Assembly: GCF_026343295.1 (NCBI RefSeq)
Contig: NZ_JAPELY010000004.1
Location: 1-64,000, forward strand
Reading direction: 5' to 3'
Origin: Streptomyces sp. NBC_00083
Lineage (GTDB): Bacteria; Actinomycetota; Actinomycetes; Streptomycetales; Streptomycetaceae
DNA: 64,000 nucleotides
In this document: piece by piece, positions 53,740 to 61,901 of the stretch
How the letters are laid out: every line of letters begins with the position of its first letter
Numbering within the stretch: position 1 is the stretch's first letter
Program-made: the position numbers and the translations under genes
Notes under the pieces: generated by a model
What the model saw: only the letters and a program-made list of their open reading frames with translations
Told to the model about the DNA's origin: nothing
Database searches by the model: none

Positions 53740-55248
53740 ATGACGAGCGAGACGAGCCCCCGTGCGTACGAGGACCGGCGCGGAGACTCCGCGGAACCCG
53801 TCGTGCGCCCCACGGAACAGGACGAGGTCGCCGCGGCGGGCAGCCAGCTGATCGGCGGCCCGCTCGGCCGGTGGGCCGGGCCCGGCCACCGGTGGCTCAC
53901 CCCGGTCAGGATCGTGGTGCTCGTCGCGATCGGGATGTTCGCCCTCGGGATGGCGCAGAAGCTGCCCTGCTACGACTGGGCCTGGTTCCGGGGCGCCAAT
54001 TCGCAGTACACGCACGCCTGCTATTCGGACATCCCGCACCTGTACTCGCTCCGTGGGTTCGCCGACAATCTCGTGCCGTATTTCGACCGGCTCAACGGCG
54101 ACATGAACTACCTCGAATACCCGGTGCTGACCGGGCTGTTCATGGAGGTCGCCTCCTGGCTCACGCCGGGCAGCGGCGACATGCAGCACCGCGAGCAGAT
54201 GTACTGGATGGCCAACGCGGGAATGCTGATGGTCTGCACGGCCGTCATCGCCGTGTGCGTCGCACGCACCCACCGCAGGCGCCCCTGGGACGCCCTCCTG
54301 GTCGCCCTGGCCCCCGCGTTCGCGCTCACGGCCACCATCAACTGGGACCTCTTCGCCGTCGCCCTCACCGCGGCCGCCCTGCTGATGTGGTCGCGCAGCC
54401 GACCGCTCGCCTTCGGCATCCTGATCGGCCTGGCGACCGCCGCGAAGCTGTACCCCGTACTGATCCTCGGCCCCCTGCTCGTCCTGTGCTGGCGGGCCGG
54501 GAAGTGGCGCGAGTTCGGCGCCGCGGCGCTGGGCGCCGCCGGTGCCTGGCTGGTCGTGAACCTGCCGGTGATGATGCTCGCGCCGGAGGGGTGGAAGAAG
54601 TTCTACACCTTCAGCCAGGAGCGGTCCGTCGACTTCGGATCGTTCTGGCTGATCATTTCGCAGCGCACGGGCCAGGGCCTGGACACCGACCTGGTGAACA
54701 CGCTGGCCCTGATCCTCATGGTGCTCGCGTGCGTCGGGATCACGGTGCTCACGCTGACCGCGCCGCGTCGCCCGCGCTTCGCTCAGCTCGCCTTCCTGAT
54801 CGTCGCCGCGTTCATCATCACCAACAAGGTCTACTCACCGCAGTACGTCCTGTGGCTGATCCCGTTGGCCGTGCTTGCCCGGCCGCGCTGGCGGGACTTC
54901 CTCATCTGGCAGGCCGGCGAGGTCGTGTACTTCCTGGGAATCTGGCTGTACCTCGCCTACACGATGAGCGGCGAGAAGCACCAGGGGCTGCCGACCGAGG
55001 GGTATCAACTGGCCATCGCCGTCCACCTGTTGACCACGCTGTACCTCTGTGGCGTGGTGGTGCGCGACATCCTGATGCCGGACCGGGACGTTGTACGGCG
55101 AGACGGCTCGGACGACCCGTCGGGTGGCGTACTGGACCGGGCCGAGGACGTCTTCGTGCTCGGCCAGGCGGCGCACCCCCCGCGTCACGCGGCCATGCTC
55201 GACGAAGGGCCGCGGGTCGAGTGGGGCATGCGAACTCCCGCGCGCTGA
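53740..55248 (+). CDS. GT87/GT39-like membrane glycosyltransferase
   Basis: A 502-residue protein with about ten membrane helices. The first extracellular loop after helix one carries YSDIPHLYSLRGFADNLVPYFD and NYLEYPVLTGLFME, typical of GT-C enzymes of the DUF2029/GT87 type that use polyprenyl-phosphate sugars (mannosyltransferases in actinobacteria). Later helices end with NKVYSPQYVLWLIPL, a family hallmark. The ATG at 53740 has AGGA 9 bases upstream; ATG 53731 and GTG 53719 are alternatives. The acceptor is unknown. It is followed by a shared terminator with the alanine-racemase-like gene. Confidence 0.85.
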   Translation: MTSETSPRAYEDRRGDSAEPVVRPTEQDEVAAAGSQLIGGPLGRWAGPGHRWLTPVRIVVLVAIGMFALGMAQKLPCYDWAWFRGANSQYTHACYSDIPHLYSLRGFADNLVPYFDRLNGDMNYLEYPVLTGLFMEVASWLTPGSGDMQHREQMYWMANAGMLMVCTAVIAVCVARTHRRRPWDALLVALAPAFALTATINWDLFAVALTAAALLMWSRSRPLAFGILIGLATAAKLYPVLILGPLLVLCWRAGKWREFGAAALGAAGAWLVVNLPVMMLAPEGWKKFYTFSQERSVDFGSFWLIISQRTGQGLDTDLVNTLALILMVLACVGITVLTLTAPRRPRFAQLAFLIVAAFIITNKVYSPQYVLWLIPLAVLARPRWRDFLIWQAGEVVYFLGIWLYLAYTMSGEKHQGLPTEGYQLAIAVHLLTTLYLCGVVVRDILMPDRDVVRRDGSDDPSGGVLDRAEDVFVLGQAAHPPRHAAMLDEGPRVEWGMRTPAR

Positions 55249-55265
55249 AAGGCCGGTAACAGGAG

Positions 55266-55309
55266 TCGGGCCCCTGAGCGACGGCGGCTGTCGTCGGTCA
55301 GGGGCCCGA
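55266..55309. terminator. Bidirectional terminator
   Basis: A perfect 12-base inverted repeat (TCGGGCCCCTGA) with a 20-base loop between two convergent genes. Confidence 0.7.
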
Positions 55310-55333
55310 AGTGCAACGTGCGGGGAAACCCCG

Positions 55334-56365
55334 CTAGCGCTCGATGAGGCGGTCGAACTGCGTGGTCGTGTGGCGCAGATGGGCGACCAACTCGTCACCT
55401 ACGTGCGGCTCCTGCGAGTCCGACGGCACGAACAGGATGGACACCTGCATGTGCGGCGGCTCCGCGAACCAGCGCTGCTTGCCCGCCCAGACGAACGGCG
55501 ACAGATTGCGGTTGACGGTGGCGAGCCCGGCACGGGCGACGCCCTTGGCCCGAGGCATCACACCGTGCAGCGCCTTCGGAGCCTCGAGGCCCACGCCGTG
55601 CGAGGTGCCGCCGGCCACCACGACCAGCCAGCCGTCGGATGCGACCTTCTGCTGGCGGTAGCCGAACCGGTCGCCCTTGGTGACCCGGGTGACGTCGAGG
55701 ACGGAGCCCCGGTACTCGGTCGCCTCGTGGTCGCCGAGCCACAGCCGCGTGCCGATGCGGGCCCGGAACCGGGTCTGCGGGAACTGCTGCTGCAGCCGGG
55801 CCTGCTCCTCGGCGCGCAGGTGGCTGACGAACATGGTGTGCAGCGGAAGCCGGGCCGCGCGCAGCCGGTCCATCCACGCGATGACCTCCTCGACGGCGTC
55901 CGAGCCGTCGGTCCGGTCGAGCGGCAGGTGCAGCGCGAAGCCTTCGAGCCGTACGTCCTCGATGGCGGAGCGGAGCAGGCCGAGCTCCTCCTCCTTCACG
56001 CCGTGGCGCTTCATCGAGCTCATGCACTCGATGACCACGCGGGCGCCCACCAGGGCGTGCACGCCGTCGACCGACGAGACCGAACGGATGACGCGGTCCG
56101 GCAGCGGCACCGGCTCCTCGCCGCGCCGGAACGGCGTCAGGACGAGTAGGTCGCCGCTGAACCAGTCCTTGATCTTGGCGGCCTCATAGGTGGTGCCGAC
56201 CGCCAGGATGTCCGAGCCGAACCGGGACACCTCGTCCGCGAGCCGCTCATGGCCGAAGCCGTAGCCGTTGCCCTTGCAGACCGGGACGATGCCCGGGAAC
56301 TGGTCGATCACGGACTTCTGGTGCGCCCGCCAGCGAGCGGAGTCGACGTAGAGGGTGAGCGCCAT
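55334..56365 (-). CDS. Alanine-racemase-like PLP enzyme paired with FemX
   Basis: A 343-residue protein with the alanine racemase N-terminal barrel. The PLP lysine is Lys31 in IVPVCKGNGYGFGHERLADEV, close to the P(x)KA(D/N)AYGHG form of classic racemases. Later barrel pieces are LEGFALHLPLDRTDG, LPLHTMFVSHL and RIGTRLWLGDHEA. The sequence differs from the house-keeping Alr and it lies next to femX, so it may supply or modify a peptidoglycan amino acid; its activity is unproved. The ATG at 56365 is used. Confidence 0.8.
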   Translation of the reverse strand: MALTLYVDSARWRAHQKSVIDQFPGIVPVCKGNGYGFGHERLADEVSRFGSDILAVGTTYEAAKIKDWFSGDLLVLTPFRRGEEPVPLPDRVIRSVSSVDGVHALVGARVVIECMSSMKRHGVKEEELGLLRSAIEDVRLEGFALHLPLDRTDGSDAVEEVIAWMDRLRAARLPLHTMFVSHLRAEEQARLQQQFPQTRFRARIGTRLWLGDHEATEYRGSVLDVTRVTKGDRFGYRQQKVASDGWLVVVAGGTSHGVGLEAPKALHGVMPRAKGVARAGLATVNRNLSPFVWAGKQRWFAEPPHMQVSILFVPSDSQEPHVGDELVAHLRHTTTQFDRLIER

Positions 56366-56430
56366 GCCGTCCGGACCTTTCTGATGGCTGCGATGTGTCG
56401 CAGGTACGGGGAACGAGGTTACGCAACCGG

Positions 56431-57549
56431 TCAGCGGCGCGACATATACATGTCCAGCGCCTTGTGGAGCAGCTTGTTGAGCGGGAAGTCCCACTCGCCG
56501 AGGTACTCGGCCGCCTCACCACCGGTGCCCACCTTGAACTGGATCAGACCGAAGAGGTGGTCGGTCTCGTCCAGGGAGTCGGAGATGCCGCGGAGGTCGT
56601 AGACGGTCGCGCCCATCGCGTAGGCGTCGCGGAGCATCCGCCACTGCATCGCGTTGGACGGACGCACCTCGCGGCCGATGTTGTCGGAGGCGCCGTAGGA
56701 GTACCAGACGTGCCCGCCGACGACGAGCATCGTCGCGGCCGAGAGGTTCACACCGTTGTGGCGCGCGAAGTAGAGCCGCATCCGGTTGGGATCCTCGGAG
56801 TTGAGGACCGTCCACATGCGCTGGAAGTACGACAGGGGGCGCGGCCGGAAGTGGTCGCGCACCGCGGTGATCTCGTACAGGCGCTGCCACTCGGCGAGGT
56901 CCTCGTAGCCGCCCTGCACGACCTCGACGCCGGCCTTCTCGGCCTTCTTGATGTTGCGGCGCCACAGCTGGTTGAAGCCCTTGAGGACGTCGTCGAGGGA
57001 GCGGTTGGCCAGCGGCACCTGGAAGACGTAACGCGGCTGGACGTCACCGAACCCGGCGCCGCCGTCCTCGCCCTGCTGCCAGCCCATCTTGCGCAGGCGG
57101 TCGGCGACTTCGAAGGCACGCGCCTCGATGTGGGTGGCCTCGACGTCGCGCAGGCGCTTCACATCGGGGTCCTGGATGCCGGACTTGATGGCCGCGGAGT
57201 CCCAGCGGCGGATGACGACCGGAGGGCCCATCTTCACCGAGAACGCGCCCTGCTGCTTGAGGTGGGCGAGCATCGGCTTCAGCCACTCGTCCAGGTTGGG
57301 CGCGTACCAGTTGATGACCGGGCCCTCGGGCAGGTACGCCAAGTACCGCTTGACCTTGGGGAGCTGGCGGTAGAGGACGAGGCCGGCGCCTACGAGCTGG
57401 CCGTTCTTGTCGAACCAGCCGAGGCTCTCCGAACGCCACTCCGTCTTGACGTCAGCCCACGCCGGGACCTGGCAGTGGCTCGCCGCGGGCAGGCTCTGGA
57501 TGTACGCCAGATGCTGCTCACGGCTGATGGTCCTCAGGGTCAGGCTCAT
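56431..57549 (-). CDS. femX: FemX-type peptidoglycan bridge aminoacyltransferase
   Basis: A 372-residue protein of the Fem family, with two GNAT folds. Motifs are PAWADVKTEWRSE at the start, GPVINWYAPNLDEWL, YVFQVPLANRSLDDVLKGFNQLWRRNIKKAEKAG in pieces, and YDLRGISDSLDETDHLFGLIQFKVGTGGEAAEYLGEWDF in pieces at the end. It transfers an amino acid (glycine in S. coelicolor FemX) from aminoacyl-tRNA to the lipid II stem peptide. It is followed by the alanine-racemase-like gene after 65 bases. Confidence 0.92.
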   Translation of the reverse strand: MSLTLRTISREQHLAYIQSLPAASHCQVPAWADVKTEWRSESLGWFDKNGQLVGAGLVLYRQLPKVKRYLAYLPEGPVINWYAPNLDEWLKPMLAHLKQQGAFSVKMGPPVVIRRWDSAAIKSGIQDPDVKRLRDVEATHIEARAFEVADRLRKMGWQQGEDGGAGFGDVQPRYVFQVPLANRSLDDVLKGFNQLWRRNIKKAEKAGVEVVQGGYEDLAEWQRLYEITAVRDHFRPRPLSYFQRMWTVLNSEDPNRMRLYFARHNGVNLSAATMLVVGGHVWYSYGASDNIGREVRPSNAMQWRMLRDAYAMGATVYDLRGISDSLDETDHLFGLIQFKVGTGGEAAEYLGEWDFPLNKLLHKALDMYMSRR

Positions 57550-57694
57550 GCGGGGCGCTCCTCGGCAGGTGTGTCCCCATGGGGTCAGGGGCTCCGGCTC
57601 TCGTGCCGAAGCCTACTGGGCCACAGGAGCGCGCTGGATGGCCGCACGGCACAGCGCCGTACGGCCATCCGTGGTGTCGGTCGCCGTGCGGCCG

Positions 57695-58009
57695 TCAGCC
57701 GACGACGCCGCCGAAGAGTCCGCCGTGTGCCATTCCGAGAAAGAAGCCGACGGCCGAGGCGCCGAGGCCGAGGATCAACAGGAACCGCTCGCGCGTCGTC
57801 ACCGAGATGAACTGGCCGTACGCACCCGTGAGGATCCCGATGAGACCGGCCCAGGAGCTGACCAGGTGGAGGTTGTAGAACCAGGCCGTGGTGAAGGCCA
57901 GCACGCCCAGGACGACCGTGACGGCCATCAGCGTGTCCTGGAGCGGGTGGGGCTTGCCGTCGGTGGCGAAGAGCGAAACAGGGGAGTTCGGTCGCACTGC
58001 TTGTGCCAT
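57695..58009 (-). CDS. Small membrane protein of unknown function
   Basis: A 104-residue protein with three predicted membrane helices (TLMAVTVVLGVLAFTTAWFY, SSWAGLIGILTGAYGQFIS, FLLILGLGASAVGFFLGMAHGG). The ATG at 58009 has GGAGG upstream. It lies upstream of femX on the same strand, 145 bases away. It is conserved in Streptomyces at this place from memory. No function is assigned. Confidence 0.75.
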   Translation of the reverse strand: MAQAVRPNSPVSLFATDGKPHPLQDTLMAVTVVLGVLAFTTAWFYNLHLVSSWAGLIGILTGAYGQFISVTTRERFLLILGLGASAVGFFLGMAHGGLFGGVVG

Positions 58010-58227
58010 GGGGCACCTCCTGGCGGACGGCGGCGCCGAGTGACGCCGCACACACCGATGTGTACAGATTGCGTCCCCTGCCCACCGGATTTCAACCGGA
58101 AGCAGGTCAACAGGTACTCTGGACGGTCTGCACCGGTGTCAGTCGTGCCCGCATGCCCTCCCGCTCCTCACGGAGGGGGATTGTCAGTGGGTGCGGATAC
58201 CGTTGCTAACGCATCACGACCCTCCTG

Positions 58228-58244
58228 CCACGGAACGACCGTGG
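58228..58244 (+). promoter_or_regulatory. Hairpin in the rpsF leader
   Basis: CCACGG, loop AACGA, CCGTGG, followed by CCGCTGAG, about 30 bases before the rpsF start. The position fits an S6:S18 autoregulatory leader, but the known bulged CCG motif could not be confirmed. Confidence 0.4.
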
Positions 58245-58273
58245 CCGCTGAGTCCAAAGGAGGTGGGTTCCAC

Positions 58274-58564
58274 ATGCGTCACTACGAGGTGATGGTCATC
58301 CTCGACCCCGATCTGGAGGAGCGCGCTGTCTCTCCCCTGATCGAGAACTTCCTCTCCGTCGTCCGCGAGGGCAACGGAAAGGTTGAGAAGGTCGACACCT
58401 GGGGCCGTCGTCGTCTCTCTTACGAGATCAAGAAGAAGCCCGAGGGCATCTACACGGTCATCGACCTCCAGGCCGAGCCTGCGGTCGTCAAGGAGCTCGA
58501 CCGTCAGATGAACCTGAACGAGTCGGTCCTCCGGACCAAGGTCCTCCGCCCCGAGACCCACTGA
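58274..58564 (+). CDS. rpsF: Ribosomal protein bS6
   Basis: A 96-residue protein with the S6 sequence MRHYEVMVILDPDLEE and WGRRRLSYEIKKKPEGIYTVIDL. The ATG at 58274 has a strong AAAGGAGG. It is the first gene of rpsF-ssb-rpsR-rplI. Confidence 0.97.
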   Translation: MRHYEVMVILDPDLEERAVSPLIENFLSVVREGNGKVEKVDTWGRRRLSYEIKKKPEGIYTVIDLQAEPAVVKELDRQMNLNESVLRTKVLRPETH

Positions 58565-58638
58565 GCTTTCGCTCAGAGGTAATCGGGTCCGAGTAGCAAC
58601 ACAGCAGCCAGCAGCAATCCCCGCCGAGAGGTTCATCC

Positions 58639-59235
58639 ATGGCAGGCGAGACCGTCATCACGGTCGTCGGCAATCTCGTCGACGACCCCGAGCTGCGCTT
58701 CACCCCCTCCGGTGCGGCCGTCGCGAAGTTCCGTGTCGCGTCCACTCCCCGCACCTTCGACCGTCAGACCAATGAGTGGAAGGACGGCGAAAGCCTGTTC
58801 CTGACCTGCTCGGTCTGGCGTCAGGCGGCGGAGAACGTCGCGGAGTCGCTTCAGCGAGGCATGCGCGTAGTCGTGCAGGGCCGGCTGAGGCAGCGGTCCT
58901 ACGAGGACCGCGAGGGCGTCAAGCGCACGGTCTACGAGCTGGACGTCGAGGAAGTCGGCCCCAGCCTCAAGAGCGCCACGGCCAAGGTCACCAAGACCAC
59001 CGGTCGCGGTGGCCAGGGTGGATACGGCGGCGGCGGTCAGCAGCAGGGCGGCGGCAGCTGGGGCGGAGCCCCCAGCGGTGGCCAGCAGGGCGGCGGCGGT
59101 GCTCCCGCCGACGACCCGTGGGCCTCCAGCGCGCCGGCCGGCGGCGGACAGCCGCAGCAGGGTGGCGGCAGCGGCGGCGGCGGTGGCTGGGGCGGAAGCT
59201 CCGGCGGCGGCTACTCGGACGAGCCGCCCTTCTAG
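58639..59235 (+). CDS. ssb: Single-stranded DNA-binding protein
   Basis: A 198-residue protein. The OB fold fills residues 1-115 (TVITVVGNLVDDPELRFTPSG, FLTCSVWRQAAENVAESLQRG, VVVQGRLRQRSYEDREG). A Gly/Gln-rich linker of about 75 residues ends in the acidic tip YSDEPPF, which binds partner proteins. It is placed between rpsF and rpsR, as usual. Confidence 0.97.
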   Translation: MAGETVITVVGNLVDDPELRFTPSGAAVAKFRVASTPRTFDRQTNEWKDGESLFLTCSVWRQAAENVAESLQRGMRVVVQGRLRQRSYEDREGVKRTVYELDVEEVGPSLKSATAKVTKTTGRGGQGGYGGGGQQQGGGSWGGAPSGGQQGGGGAPADDPWASSAPAGGGQPQQGGGSGGGGGWGGSSGGGYSDEPPF

Positions 59236-59276
59236 GGCAGCTCAACCCCACTTCTTGATCACACAGGAGAAACACC

Positions 59277-59513
59277 ATGGCGAAGCCGCCTGTGCGCAAG
59301 CCTAAGAAGAAGGTCTGCGCTTTCTGCAAGGACAAGACCGTCTACGTGGACTACAAGGACACGAACATGCTGCGGAAGTTCATTTCCGACCGCGGCAAGA
59401 TCCGTGCCCGCCGCGTGACCGGCAACTGCACGCAGCACCAGCGTGACGTCGCCACGGCCGTCAAGAACAGCCGTGAGATGGCGCTGCTGCCCTACACGTC
59501 CACCGCGCGATAA
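59277..59513 (+). CDS. rpsR: Ribosomal protein bS18 (cysteine-containing form)
   Basis: A 78-residue protein. VCAFCKDKTVYVDYKD, RFISDRGKIRARRVTGNC-like core and REMALLPYT are the S18 sequence. It keeps CxxC plus a later GNCTQHQ, so it is the C+ zinc-binding form. The Zur-controlled C- copy of Streptomyces is not in this window. The ATG at 59277 has AGGAG. Confidence 0.96.
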   Translation: MAKPPVRKPKKKVCAFCKDKTVYVDYKDTNMLRKFISDRGKIRARRVTGNCTQHQRDVATAVKNSREMALLPYTSTAR

Positions 59514-59531
59514 GGGAAGGGTGACCGAAAA

Positions 59532-59978
59532 ATGAAGATCATCCTCACCCACGAGGTCTCTGGCCTCGGCACTGCCGGCGACGTCGTTGACGTCAAGGAC
59601 GGCTACGCTCGCAACTACCTGGTCCCGCGTGGTTTCGCGATCCGCTGGACCAAGGGTGGCGAGAAGGATGTCGCGCAGATCCGTCGTGCGCGCAAGATCC
59701 ACGAGATCGCGACCATCGAGCAGGCCAACGAGGTCAAGGCCCGTCTCGAAGGCGTGAAGGTGCGTCTGGCTGTTCGCTCCGGCGACGCCGGCCGTCTCTT
59801 CGGCTCCGTCACCCAGGCTGACGTCGCTTCGGCGATCAAGGCCGCCGGTGGCCCGGACGTGGACAAGCGCCGCGTCGAGCTCGGTGCGCCGATCAAGACC
59901 CTTGGTGCCCACCAGGTGTCCGTGCGTCTGCACGCCGACGTTGTCGCGAAGCTTGGCGTCGAGGTCATCGCCGCCTAA
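59532..59978 (+). CDS. rplI: Ribosomal protein bL9
   Basis: A 148-residue protein with the L9 start MKIILTHEVSGLGTAGDVVDVKDGYARNYLVPRGFA in pieces, the linking helix and the C-terminal SVRLHADVVAKLGVEVIAA. It ends the ribosomal block and is followed by a terminator and parS 11. Confidence 0.96.
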   Translation: MKIILTHEVSGLGTAGDVVDVKDGYARNYLVPRGFAIRWTKGGEKDVAQIRRARKIHEIATIEQANEVKARLEGVKVRLAVRSGDAGRLFGSVTQADVASAIKAAGGPDVDKRRVELGAPIKTLGAHQVSVRLHADVVAKLGVEVIAA

Positions 59979-59990
59979 GCACTGCACAGC

Positions 59991-60026
59991 AGAACGGGCC
60001 GCACCCTTTGGGGTGCGGCCCGTTCT
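59991..60026 (+). terminator. Terminator after rplI
   Basis: A perfect 16-base inverted repeat (AGAACGGGCCGCACCC) with a TTTG loop, 12 bases after the rplI stop, followed by parS site 11. Confidence 0.8.
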
Positions 60027-60048
60027 CTGTTTCACGTGAAACAGAGAA
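60023..60048. other. parS site 11 within a 26-base perfect palindrome
   Basis: The parS core is 60029-60042, with arms TTCTCTGTTTCAC. It overlaps the end of the rplI terminator, so TTCT is shared by the two structures. Confidence 0.9.
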
Positions 60049-60083
60049 GAGACTCCTTGTGCGCCGCCGCGCCGGGGGCGTCC

Positions 60084-60097
60084 GTTTCACGTGAAAC
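60084..60097. other. parS site 12
   Basis: GTTTCACGTGAAAC with near-palindromic flanks (CGTCC and AGACG, one mismatch), 31 bases before the MATE stop. Confidence 0.9.
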
Positions 60098-60128
60098 AGA
60101 CGTGGACAGGGCGTATGCGGTGTCGTGG

Positions 60129-61478
60129 TCAGCGCGTCGCGCCGGTGACCAGCCAGCGCCCGGAGCGGGCCCGCCAGGCAAGGGTCAGCATCCGGACCAC
60201 CATCATCAGGCCCATGGCCCACCACAGTGCGGTCAGTCCGCCGCCCAGCGTCGGCACGAGCAGGGCGACCGGGGCGAAGACGGCGAGGGTCACCAGCATC
60301 GCCCAGGCCAGATAGGGGCCGTCGCCCGCGCCCATCAGTACGCCGTCGAGCACGAAGACCACGCCGGCCACCGGCTGGATGACGGCCACCACCAGCAGAG
60401 CGGGAAGCAGGGTGTCCTGGACGGTGTGGTCGCTGGTGAAGAGCGGCATGAACAGAGGGCGGGTGACCACCACGAGCAGGCCGAGCAGAACTCCGAAGGC
60501 GACACCCCACTCGACCATGCGCCGACAGGCCTGGCGGGCCCCCTCGGTGTCTTCGGACCCCAGATAGCGGCCGATGATCGCCTGTCCGGCGATGGCGATC
60601 GCGTCGAGCGCGAAGGCCATCAGGCTCCAGAGGGACAGGATGATCTGGTGGGCGGCGATGTCGGCGTCGCCCAGACCGGCGGCGACGGCGGTGGCGATCA
60701 TGAGGACGGCACGCAGCGAGAGCGTACGGACGAGGAGGGGCACGCCTGCCTGTGCGCTGTTCCTGATGCCCGCGGCGTCGGGCCGCAGGGAGGCGCCGTG
60801 ACGCCGCGCCCCGCGCACGACCACGGTGAGATAGACGGCCGCCATGCCGAACTGGGCGATGACGGTGCCCCATGCCGATCCGGCGATGCCGAGCCCGGCT
60901 CCGTAGACGAGCCCCACATTGAGCGCGCCGTTCACGGCGAAGCCGCCGATGGCGACGTACAGGGGCGTCCTGGTGTTCTGAAGACCCCGCAGGATGCCGG
61001 TCGAGGCGAGCACCATGAGCATGGCGGGAATGCCGAGCGCGGATATGCGGAGATAGGTGACGGCGAACGGAGCCGCGGTGTCGGAGGCCCCGAAGAGTTC
61101 GACCAGCCAGGGGGCGGAGGGGAGAACGGCGACGACGACCACGGCGCCCAGGAGCAGGGCGAGCCAGATGCCGTCCATGCCCTGACGTATCGCGGCCCGC
61201 AGATCGCCCGCGCCGACGCGTCGCGAGACGGCGGCGGTGGTGGCGTACGCGAGAAAGATGAAGACGCTCACGGCGGTGCTGAGCAGGGTCGCAGCAATAC
61301 CCAAACCGGCCAGTTGCGGAGTGCCGAGGTGACCCACGATCGCGCTGTCGGCCATCACGAAGAGAGGCTCGGCGACCAGGGCGCCGAAGGCGGGCACGGC
61401 GAGGGCCACGATCTCGCGGTCGTGGCGTCGTCTGGACGGGCGCCGGTCGTTCTCCGGCGCCGCGGGAGCCTGTGTCAT
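60129..61478 (-). CDS. MATE-family efflux transporter
   Basis: A 449-residue protein with 12 membrane helices and two MATE halves. The first has IVALAVPAFGALVAEPLFVMADSAIVGHLGTPQLAGLGIA in pieces. The second has ADIAAHQIILSLWSLMAFALDAIAIAGQAIIGRYLG in pieces. This is the DinF-like branch, which exports toxic cations or metabolites. The ATG at 61478 is divergent from dnaB. Confidence 0.92.
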   Translation of the reverse strand: MTQAPAAPENDRRPSRRRHDREIVALAVPAFGALVAEPLFVMADSAIVGHLGTPQLAGLGIAATLLSTAVSVFIFLAYATTAAVSRRVGAGDLRAAIRQGMDGIWLALLLGAVVVVAVLPSAPWLVELFGASDTAAPFAVTYLRISALGIPAMLMVLASTGILRGLQNTRTPLYVAIGGFAVNGALNVGLVYGAGLGIAGSAWGTVIAQFGMAAVYLTVVVRGARRHGASLRPDAAGIRNSAQAGVPLLVRTLSLRAVLMIATAVAAGLGDADIAAHQIILSLWSLMAFALDAIAIAGQAIIGRYLGSEDTEGARQACRRMVEWGVAFGVLLGLLVVVTRPLFMPLFTSDHTVQDTLLPALLVVAVIQPVAGVVFVLDGVLMGAGDGPYLAWAMLVTLAVFAPVALLVPTLGGGLTALWWAMGLMMVVRMLTLAWRARSGRWLVTGATR

Positions 61479-61901
61479 GGGGTCAATCTAATCTTCCACA
61501 GGTAATGGACGCAATGCATCTCTGGTCCTTACTTCGGAGTCCGTTCCGGGTTCGTGTGCGGGCCATCCGCTCCGATCTTGAGCCAGTCGGGAAAGTTTTT
61601 CTCCCCCACAGCCGGTGGACGGAGAATCTGCAGGTCAGAGCCGTGATCGCGGAGGCGCTATGACTTTGTCCACAGTGCTGTCCCCCGGTCCGTGCACAGG
61701 TTCCGGAGACTTCTCCACAGCATCCGGTCGTTCGTCCACATGCCCTGTGGATAACCAGATTGGCTGACGCCGCTCGCGGGCCTAACGTGGTCCGGCGCCC
61801 GACGCGCCGGAACCGGAGTCGGGCATCTCGATTTGTCAGTGTCGTGCCGTAAAAAGAGTGGCACGGCTAGGTCCGCGGAGCGGACGGGAGGAGGTGGCCC
61901 G
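61479..61901. promoter_or_regulatory. MATE-dnaB divergent control region with DnaA-box cluster
   Basis: 423 bases without a gene. It must hold the promoters of both genes. The right half carries four DnaA-box matches (61666-61754), about 150-235 bases before the dnaB start. Confidence 0.6.
61666..61754. promoter_or_regulatory. Cluster of four DnaA boxes upstream of dnaB
   Basis: TTGTCCACA at 61666-61674 (perfect), TTCTCCACA at 61711-61719, TCGTCCACA at 61732-61740 and TGTGGATAA at 61746-61754 (reverse of TTATCCACA, perfect). The density matches that of oriC, 35 kb away. Confidence 0.75.
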
